Part shown: positions 56,455-64,000 of the stretch, one piece after another | How positions within the stretch are numbered: the first letter of the stretch is position 1 | How the letters are laid out: each line of letters starts with the position of its first letter | Assembly (NCBI RefSeq): GCF_002288925.2 | Contig: NW_022098044.1 | Coordinates: 8,539,936-8,603,935, forward strand | Source: Delphinapterus leucas | Taxonomy: Eukaryota; Chordata; Mammalia; Artiodactyla; Monodontidae | Length of the DNA: 64,000 nucleotides | Direction of reading: 5' to 3' | Position numbers and translations under genes: made by a program | Notes under the pieces: model-generated | Seen by the model: only the letters and a program-made list of their open reading frames with translations | Told to the model about the DNA's origin: nothing | Databases searched by the model: none

Positions 56455-56950
56455 TTATATCCTGCAGAGTAGACTGAAAAATGCCCCCTATAAATATCAG
56501 GCCCTAATCTCTGGAACCTGTAAGTGTTACCTTATAAGGTAAAAAAAAGGGTCTGTGGATGTGATTAAGGGGAGGATCTTGAGATAAGGAGATTATGGTG
56601 GATTATCCTGGTGGGCCCTGATGCAATCACACGTGTCCTTATGAGGGAGAGACCTAAGGAGATTTTACTATACACAGATACAGAGGAGAGACGGGGACAT
56701 GAAGACCTCAGCAGAGAGAGATTTGAAGATGGAGGGAGAGGTCAAGGAATGCAACCCTGGAAGCTAGAAAAGGCCAGGAGTCGGATTCTCCCCTCAAGCC
56801 TTTGGAGGGAGCTTGACCTTCCTGACACCTTGGTTTTAGCCCAGTGAAACTGATTTCAGACTTCTGGCTTCCACACTGTGAGAGAATAATCCTGTTGTTT
56901 TAAGCCACCCAGTTGGTGGTCATTTGTAGCCCTGGGAAGCAAATACACCT
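56455..56950 (+). mobile_element. MaLR (MLT1-type) solo LTR
   Basis: ccctaatctctggaacctgt, aggatcttgagataaggaga, ttatcctggtgggccctgatg, gtcggattctcccctcaag, ttttagcccagtgaaactga, gttgttttaagccacccagtt reproduce a MaLR LTR in order, about 490 bp. No internal region is seen. Confidence 0.82.
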
Positions 56951-59900
56951 AGCCAAATTCATCCAGTGTCAGGGGGGAGAGTGAAGGCAGTTACAGGTAT
57001 GCAAGGACTTAAAAGTTTACTTCCCACTCATTCTGAGGGTCTACACCAGCCAAACAAGGGTGAAGCCTATGAAGGAGGCAGTTGGGGGCAGAAAGAGAAT
57101 TGGTAGCTTCTGGGAGCCTAAAGAAAAGAACTTCCAGACAGACGGCTGTGAGTGGGCCTCAGAAGCACCCAGTCCAAATTAGAACTGGAAGTCGTCAGCT
57201 CCAAGAATAATATCTCCAGGACAGAGACTGGAATGGATTCCAGGAAATGTTCAGAATGAACAAGAAGCTGGAAGACCACAAGGGTTATAGGAAGATGGGC
57301 TGTGTTTCTTTTCTCAATAGGAAAAAGAAGGCAATAGAAAAATGCCACAAAAAAGAAAAATGACCACAAGCCTGTTGTGATCCAAATGTGAAACACACTA
57401 AGATACCACCACCACCTGCTTTGAACAGTGGGGAGAGAGCTGGAGAGGAGAAGCTTCTCTTTGACCTGGATGCTGGGAACTTTTCCCTTTGAGGAGCACT
57501 TGGCTCTTGACATTGGAAATGTACAGAAGGAACTAGAATTCCTGGCACATTTCTTGGCTCTGCAGGGAACAATATTTATATAGTCATAATAATGTTCTCT
57601 TTTTAAATGGTGATATAGTGCTCTACTGTGGTAATGTATTAACTGAACTCTTCCTGGACATTCCATTTAATTCCTGGTTGACCCTTTGACTTTTTTTGTT
57701 GTTGTTGTAACTAATGCTGGAGTCTGAGGTCAGTTTGACCCATGAAACCTCTTAGTGGGGAGAGTTGAAGAACTGAATTGTTAGACTAGTAATGTGTAAT
57801 CATGCACCTGAGGCGCCCCAGGTGGAAGAGTGATGGCGGGATTCTGGACGGAGGTGGTTTCGTGGCCCACCTAGACTGTCCCCATTACTGGGCCTTGGTC
57901 CTCCTGGATCCTTTCCTGGTGAGCAGCCTGGTGCTGCTTCCCGGAGCAGTGACCTGTGGGCAGAAGGGGGTGTTGGGTGGGGCAGGCACGTGGCCTTACA
58001 GGTGGTGCAAACGGGAGAAACCTGAGCTTGTTTAGATGCCAACAGAAAGGATCCAGAAACAGAGAGAGGCTGTGGTTGTAAGCGAGGCCAGAGTTGCCCA
58101 ATCTTCTTAACGTCATGGACACACGGAAAATATTTGTACAGCTCATGGGTAAACGGACGAGACTGCTCATGGTCAGAAGTGACCAGCCCGGGCACTCCAG
58201 TCGTCCCCAGCTCTGCTGTGCACCCGAGGGTTGAGGAGATCCCCTTGTCAACAAGCTCCTTCCTCCCAACGCCATGACGTCTTTGTACAAATGAGAAAAA
58301 AGCCACTTCTTTCTCAGGACACATTCCAGACGCCTGCTTTCTGCCAGGCAGTTGACAGAGTCAGTGTGCAGAGCTTTCATGAGCCACACCGCCATGGATG
58401 GATGCCCTCCGAGTTCTGTGCTGTGCAGACTCATGGCTCAGCACACCTGTGGCCCATTTGAGGACGCTGCTAGGAAGAAGGTTAAGGGCCTGAGCTGCAG
58501 GGGAGCGGACAGAGCCCAGAGATGTTCCTGCTGTGTGCTGGCATGAGACTCCTCAGGATTCTGCCGTGCTGACAGAGCCGGAGGTGGGAGCACCTGAAAT
58601 AGGGCTGCAGGGAGGTGAGGTGTGGGCGCCACGTTCAGGAGAGACACCTGGGCTGTAGGCAGACATCTCGGCATCATCACGAGGAGCTGGTTCTTGAAGC
58701 TGTGGAAGTGAGCGTATGGAAAAGCTCCATGGAGAAGAACTTGGGAACAAGCAAGTAAGCCCCTGTGGATCACCCAGCACCCCTGCTAAGGTGAGACCTG
58801 ATATTCAAGTAGAACATGGAAATGAGCCCCCAGTGGGAGGGGAATCTGAGCACTGTGATGTCCTGTCCCATGGCTTTTGGGCACTGTCCCAACCAGATCG
58901 AGGATCCCTGGCAAAGACCTCTGACTGCCGTACCTGAGCCCTCAGGTCTGCACCCTTAGGTGCTGGCTTTCTTCACCCAGTACTCACTCGGTGTCACTGC
59001 CAGTATGTGCTGTCTGGGACAGCATCTCATTCATCTCTCTGTCCCTAGGGCCAAGTGTTAGATTTTTGAAGGACTTTTAGGAGTGTAGATAGAGGTCTGG
59101 GCCTGGATGCTTGGAGGATGCAGGGCTCCAGTAGCCCTGCCTGCTCTTGGCCCCGGGTGTCCTTGGGAATGCACTGCCCGGGTGTTCTCCACAACTCTTG
59201 ACTCTGAGCTGCTCCATGGAGTGTAGGGTCCAGTCCTGTAGAGCTCTGGCCTCGCCAGCTGTCCCAGGGACGCTCTCCGGAACTGAAAGAGGCCTGCTTT
59301 GGGGCCCCCACACCTGAACTCTTGGGCCAGATGAGCTGTTTACACATTTGCCCTTGACATTGTGGGTAATAATAGAAAGGAATTTTTGCTTCGTTGGGCA
59401 CATCCGATATAATTTCCACATTACATCGAAGACAAATCATTTAGTTCAGCAAATATTTTGGACCAACTGTGTGTGTGGGACTGCGGCAAATAAAAGGCTG
59501 GAGAGAGGTGCATTGCTTCTGCATGTCAGAGTGAACTCACGGTGGCTCTAGAACAAGGGATTTATTTTTATTTACTAAGTTTCCTTCCCTTAAGACATAC
59601 AGTGTTTCAGCCTCATAATGTTAACTGCTAAACATATCACTTCTGCCTTACGTGGTGCTGGGACTTGTTGCTGCCCCCATGGGGGCCGGTCCTCTCTGCT
59701 TGTGCCTTCCTGTGTGTCTTTGGCGTCATGTGCAGTGTCCTTGGGTGCAAAGGAAATGGCTGTCCAGCAGTTCCCACCCAGGGGCCTGGGAGGGTAGGAA
59801 CCGGTGTCCAAGCTATTTTATTATTTCCCCAAGACAATGGGCAGTTGTTCTGCTTTAGGCTGCTTGGGCAGGTAACTAACGTACCTTCCTTTTTGGCTGG

Positions 59901-60290
59901 AATCCTATCAATTCTTGAGGCCACCTTGGTGAAATCCTGCTGATTAGAAAGCTATTTGGAAGTTATACATGACTTCAGTCGTAAAGAAGTGAGAAAACAA
60001 ATTATTCTTTCATAAATACTGCCTGGAAGGTCAAAATCTTTCAATCAGTGGGGTCCACAGGGAAGATATGAATGATGAGTGGCCACTTCTTGGTCAGTAG
60101 GTTGGAAACCAGTGGATTAACTGTGAGTTAGAAACAAGCCCAAACAACCACTGAAAATGAGGGTTCTGGCTCTTTCCAGGGCAGTCCGTGGTTTGGAGAT
60201 ATCCAGCCCAGCTCCTGCGCACTTAGAGGGCACCTTGGGTCTCAGTTCTGTTGGTGCCAAGTCCCTATCCAGCTTCTGTCATTTCTGTTC
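56951..60290. other. Largest repeat-poor block; no gene recognised
   Basis: About 3.3 kb with only a weak L1-like scrap (57540-57720). Minus frames of 174-187 codons at 57800-58434 overlap each other in different registers and show no domain. Candidate space for intronic regulatory elements. Confidence 0.4.
57540..57720 (-). mobile_element. Possible old L1 fragment, antisense
   Basis: ctcttcctggacattccatt...ttgttgtaactaatgctgga resembles the common antisense L1 'hinge' (tggacattt..aacaatgctg). Weak match. Confidence 0.4.
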
Positions 60291-60299
60291 CCTTGCTAG

Positions 60300-60614
60300 C
60301 TAAACTTTTTAAGAAAAAACAGTTTACTGAGGTATAAATGGCATACAAAAAGCTGTACATATTTGATGTACACAACTTAATGAGTTTGGAGATAAGAACA
60401 CACCTGCGAAACTATCACCACAATCTGAGTTTGGAGATAAGAACACACCTGCGAAACTATCACCACAATCTATGCCATAAACAAATCCATTCCCTCCAAA
60501 AGCTTCCTCCTGCCCTTCTTGCTTATTATATGTGTGTGTGACATAAGAACACTTAACAGAAGATCTTTGCAAAATGGTAAGTATACAATATAATGTTAAC
60601 TCTTGGCACCGTGC
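60300..60614 (-). mobile_element. Old L1 3'UTR fragment, antisense
   Basis: cagtttactgaggtataaatg ... catatttgatgtacacaact ... caaaatggtaagtatacaat is antisense L1M 3'UTR. It contains an exact 45-bp tandem duplication (60381-60470) and abuts a SINE. Confidence 0.8.
60381..60470. repeat. Exact 45-bp tandem duplication in old L1
   Basis: The unit starting tgagtttggagataagaaca and ending ccacaatc occurs at 60381-60425 and again, identically, at 60426-60470. Confidence 0.97.
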
Positions 60615-60752
60615 TTTTTTTTTTTCTTTTCTTTTCTTTTTTTTTTGGCTGCGCGGCATGGGGGGATCTTAGTTTCCTGACCAGGGACTGAACCCATAAC
60701 CCCCGTGGTGGAAGCATGGAGTCTTAACCACTGGACCGCCCGGGAAGTCCCT
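60615..60752 (-). mobile_element. Bov-tA-like short tRNA SINE
   Basis: Long ttttctttt tail, ggctgcgcggcatggggggat... to ggaccgcccgggaagtcc. Confidence 0.87.
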
Positions 60753-61499
60753 GTATAAAGTTCTTCAGAGCACCTACCCCTCTCCCTCTGTCAACCGTGG
60801 TGTTTGGGGTCCTCTCACACCTGTCTTATTTGGTCCAGGTGGTTCTACACTTGACCTCTAGGTTGGGAAGCCAGCGACACCGGCCTCTCTCTTGCCCAGA
60901 CACAATTTCAGGTTGTAGCAAGGCTCACTGTCTTCACCTCGCACGCATTCAATAACCCTCATTTCTCCCTTTGCCAGAGAAAACCCCAGCTCTGTCGTCA
61001 CCATTCCCTGGTCTTCCTCATGCACACACAGGTAGCTCCAGAGCTCCCTGGATTCTGAGGCAGAGGCCGTGGTGGTCTTGTTCTGGGGTATTCCCAGTGG
61101 TCAGCATAGCTCTCCTATGGAGCTGTGGAGTAGATATTTGCTAAGTTAATATATATTTTTATTAGTATGCATATTTATAAGAATGAGATCTTAGTAGGAT
61201 GCTTTTTTGTAAGCTCTTTTCATTTTAATACTATATGTCTTTAGTAACATCTATAGTCCTAGTGTTGGCGAGCTTTTGTTGGAACTCTGGAACCTGTGAG
61301 TTCTTGTTTGTTTGTTTGTTTTGTTTTCTTTGAAGAAGAGATTTTGAGTGACACTGAAGCCCTTCAAGTCCTAGCTGGTTCTGTTCAGAAGGAAAGGGGA
61401 CACAGACTGTACTCAGGAACACCTGTTGGCCTCCTTATCCAGTAACTTCTGGATGTAAATCATTGAATGATAATTTAATGAAGTAAAGAATAAATCATG
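60753..61499. other. No gene recognised
   Basis: Unique-looking sequence with a short (TTTG)n run near 61306. Confidence 0.45.
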
Positions 61500-61761
61500 A
61501 TGGGTAAAGGAAAAAAGAACATCTTTCCATGTTAGTAAGCACTACAAGTTTTAAAGGCTGAGTGGTATGTCTTGCATGGGTATATTATGCTTGATTTAAA
61601 CAGTCCCTCATTTTGGAGCATTTAGGTTATTTACAAGGATTGTGTGTTTGTCAGGGGAGGTGTGTGTCATAAACAGATCTTCAGTGACTGTCCTTTTGCC
61701 CTCATACCTTTGCACGTCCTCATTTATTGCCCTTGAATAGGTTCCTAGAAGTGGAGTTGTT
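61500..61761 (-). mobile_element. Old L1 fragment, antisense (host of young L1)
   Basis: aacatctttccatgttagta ... cattttggagcatttaggtt ... taggttcctagaagtggagt is the antisense 3' region of an old L1, interrupted at 61762 by a young L1. Confidence 0.72.
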
Positions 61762-62240
61762 CGAAATTGAGTTATTTGTAGTGAGGTGGATGGACCTAGA
61801 GTCTGTCATACAGAGTGAAATAAGTCAGAAAGAGAAGAACAAATACCGTATGCTAACACATATATATGGAATCTAAAAAAAAATGGTTCTGAAGAACCTA
61901 GGGGCAGGACAGGAATAAAGATGCAGACGTAGAGAATGGACTTGAGGACCCGGGGAGGGGGAGGGTAAGCTGGGACGAAGTGAGAAAGTAGCATGGACAT
62001 ACATACACTACCAAATGTAAAATAGATAGCTAGTGGGAAGCAGCCGCATAGCACAGGGAGATCAGCTTGGTGCTTTGTGACCACCGAGAGGGGTGGGATA
62101 GGGAGGGTGGGAGGGAGACGAAAGAGGGAGGGGATATGGGGATGTATGTATATGTATAGCCGATTCACTTTGTTATAAAGCAGAAACTAACACACCATTG
62201 TAAAGCAATTATACTCCAATAAAGAAGTTAAAAAAAAAAA
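61762..62240 (+). mobile_element. Young 5'-truncated L1 3' end
   Basis: gtgaggtggatggacctaga ... catagcacagggagatcagc ... ttatactccaataaagaagt plus A11. Exact TSD agtggagttgtt at 61750-61761 and 62241-62252. It is inserted in an old antisense L1. Confidence 0.94.
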
Positions 62241-62269
62241 AGTGGAGTTGTTGGCTTCAGGAGAACGCA

Positions 62270-62383
62270 TTTTTTTTTGGCCGCATGCAGCATGTGGGAT
62301 CTTAGTTCTCCCACCAGGGATTGAACCCATGCTGGCTGCAGTGGAAGCGCGGAGTCTTAATCACTGGACCGCCAGGGAAGTCC
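62270..62383 (-). mobile_element. Bov-tA-like short tRNA SINE
   Basis: ttttttttggccgcatgcagc... to ggaccgccagggaagtcc. Flanks share caggagaa(c/t)gca (62258 and about 62384). It lies 3' of a young L1 in the same older L1. Confidence 0.88.
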
Positions 62384-62514
62384 CAGGAGAATGCAGTTTT
62401 AATCAATTTATTACTGATTCAATAAATTGCCTCCCAGAGAGCTCTCCCGGTCATACCCCATTAGTAGTGTAAAAGAGACAGATGCGTTCCACTCTAGCAG
62501 GCTGGATTTTGTTT

Positions 62515-62800
62515 TTAATCTTTTTTTCTTAATTGCGGTAAAATGTACACAACATATGTACCATCTTTTTTTTTTAATTTTGGTTTTTTGGCCACGAGGC
62601 ATGTGGGATCTTAGCTCCCTGACCAGGGATTGAGCCTGCACCCCCCGCATTGGAAGGTGAAGTCTTAACCACTGGACCACCAGGGAAGTCCCTGATGTAC
62701 CATCTTGACCATTTTTAAGTGTGCACTTCACTGGCATTAAGTGCTTTCACACTGTTGTACAATCATCACTGCCATCCATCTCCAGAACTTTTTCAGCAGG
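62515..62800 (-). mobile_element. Old L1 3'UTR, antisense, split by a SINE
   Basis: aattgcggtaaaatgtacac [SINE 62564-62692] accatcttgaccatttttaa, gccatccatctccagaactt. The typical antisense L1M 3'UTR order is preserved across the SINE. Confidence 0.82.
62564..62692 (-). mobile_element. Bov-tA-like short tRNA SINE
   Basis: ttttttttaattttggttttttggcc... to ggaccaccagggaagtcc. TSD atgtaccatctt on both sides. It splits an antisense old L1. Confidence 0.9.
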
Positions 62801-63199
62801 CAAGTGGTTTTTGTTTTTGTTTTTTTAGTCTTTGCAGTTTGATGCTGAAAAACCTCTCATTGTTTTAGTTCACAGTTCTTTTCTACTGAGAAGGTACAAC
62901 TTGCTGTCAAGTGCTGTGGACACTTTTGTGTCACTGTGCTCTCTGCAGTCTTCAGCATCCTCGGAGCCGCTAGAGGCTCTGGACAGCTCCCTCCTTGAAG
63001 CTTTGAGCTCCCGGGCTTGGTGTTGGCCGTCTTCCCTGGCTTCCCTCTCGCTTGCCCAGCTTGCCCACCTCTGCTCCACCTGCCCTTTCAATGCGCACTG
63101 TTTGCAGTTTTCCCTCTGGTGCGTTTGAGCTGTTGTTCTTCAGGGTTGCTCTTCCCTGCCCCGTCCTCCTGAGGCCTGCTCCATCCCAGCACACTCTGC
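62801..63199. other. Unassigned sequence between L1 fragments
   Basis: Pyrimidine-rich non-L1 DNA between two old antisense L1 3' ends. The 98-codon frame at 62832-63128 is Ser/Leu-rich without a domain. Confidence 0.45.
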
Positions 63200-63965
63200 C
63201 ACTGTTGTTGGAAAATATACATAACGTAAAGTTTAGCATTAAAAAAATTTTGTTTATTTATTTTTGGCCGCGCCACGCAGCTTGTGGGATCTTAGCTCCC
63301 CGACCCTCGCCCCTGTGGTGGAAGCTCGGAGTCTTAACCACTGGGCTACCAGGGAAATCCCAAAGTTTAGTAGCATTTTAACCACTTCTAAGTGTGTTTG
63401 CAGTTCAGTCGCATGTAGAACGTTCACCGTGTCGTGAGCCTGTTACTGCTGCCCCTCTCCAGACCTTCTTCATCGTCCCAAACAGAGGCTCTGTACTTGT
63501 TAAGCAGTAACACCCCATTCTCTCCGGCCCCCAACCCCTGGTAATCATCATTCTACTCTCGGTCTCTACGCATTCGGCTGTTTGATTCATATAAGTGGGA
63601 TCATATACTATTTGTCCTTTTGTGTCTGGCTTATTTCATTTAGCAGCATATTTTCAGGGTTCATCTGTGTTGTGGTATATGTCAAAATTTCATTCCTTTT
63701 TATGTCTGGATAGTATATTCCATTATATGTATGTAACCCATTTTGTTTATCCATTCATCTGTTGGTGGACATTTGGGTTTCTACCTTTCGGCCATTGTGA
63801 ATAACGCAGCTATGAAGATTAGTGTACGAGTATCTGTTTGAGCCCCGGATTTCAGTTCTTTGGGGGTATATACCTAGAAATGGAATAGCTGGATCATACG
63901 GTAATTCTGTGTTGAACTTTTTGAGGAACTGCCAACTGTTTCCCACAGTCTTAGCACACTTTTTG
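63200..63965 (-). mobile_element. Old L1 3' end, antisense, split by a SINE
   Basis: gaaaatatacataacgtaaag [SINE] accacttctaagtgtgtttg, cccaacccctggtaatcatc, ccattcatctgttggtggac, gaactttttgaggaactgcc: antisense L1M 3'UTR leading into the ORF2 end. Protein shadows at the right edge match L1 ORF2 (e.g. LPYDPAIPFLGIYP on the minus strand, 63946-63755). Confidence 0.88.
63241..63361 (-). mobile_element. Bov-tA-like short tRNA SINE
   Basis: aaaaaaattttgtttatttatttttg, gccgcgccacgcagcttg... to gggctaccagggaaatcc. Flanks share aaagtttag(tag)catt. Confidence 0.88.
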
Positions 63966-64000
63966 AATAAATGACCAGAAGAGATGGCACCTGAGGCTCC

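Noticed and set aside
57118..57666. 182-codon minus frame
   Set aside because: No recognised domain. Part overlaps a probable L1 scrap. No poly(A) or TSD to support a retrocopy.
57800..58434. Two overlapping minus frames of 174 and 187 codons
   Set aside because: Different registers over the same DNA, no domain, no splice context; likely chance.
1..64000. A previously undescribed biological system
   Set aside because: No operon-like cluster, unusual gene set, RNA array or domain combination is visible. The content is explained by mammalian repeats, two retrocopies and one promoter; anything stronger would be invention.

Overview
The window is mammalian nuclear DNA, most likely from a whale or dolphin. 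The main reason is its repeats: I count about 28 tRNA-derived SINEs of the cetartiodactyl CHR / Bov-tA-like type. They carry RNA polymerase III box-B-like heads (ggttcgagccc) and, in many copies, the CpG-rich body 'gcggtacgcgggcctctcac' that I associate with cetacean genomes. There are also L1 3' ends of the cetartiodactyl type ('aagcagaaactaacacacca') and many ancient mammalian repeats (L2, MIR, CR1/L3, hAT-Charlie, MaLR/ERV LTRs). The species call is inferred from repeat families only.

No intact multi-exon protein-coding gene can be read in the 64 kb. The one strong gene signal is a CpG island at about 28.14-28.97 kb. It has GC boxes, a CCAAT box, a perfect bZIP palindrome (TTACGTAA), an 8-copy GGC run, and a candidate first exon on the + strand. 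That exon ends at a consensus splice donor (ATGGG|GTGAGT), with the ATG in good Kozak context. If this reading is right, the sequence from 28.65 kb to the window end is mostly the large first intron of an unidentified + strand gene whose protein would begin Met-Gly, and the sequence before 28.1 kb is 5' flanking DNA.

Layout: 1-28.1 kb is AT-richer flanking DNA with MIR, L2, L1 and SINE copies, including an L1 nested in an older L1 (18.66-19.53 kb) and two recent L1 3' ends facing opposite ways (24.52-25.27 kb). 28.1-29.0 kb is the CpG island. 29-36.4 kb holds a DNA transposon, a sense L2 broken by a SINE-in-SINE nest, and a repeat-poor block with palindromes. 36.47-37.17 kb is a probable retrocopy of an unrecognised transcript. 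38-46 kb is dominated by two long antisense L2 copies cut up by SINEs. 46.2-47.2 kb is CR1/L3-like. 49.15-49.55 kb is a clear RPS27 processed pseudogene with poly(A) and a 17-bp target-site duplication. 51.5-52.25 kb is an ERV LTR and 56.45-56.95 kb a MaLR LTR. 60.3-64 kb is a nest of old antisense L1 with younger L1 and SINE insertions.

I found no CRISPR array, bacterial-type system, free-standing RNA gene or evidence for a novel biological system. The noteworthy items are the promoter/first exon, the two retrocopies, the dateable nested insertions, a few perfect palindromes and tandem duplications, and a marked antisense bias of the SINEs.
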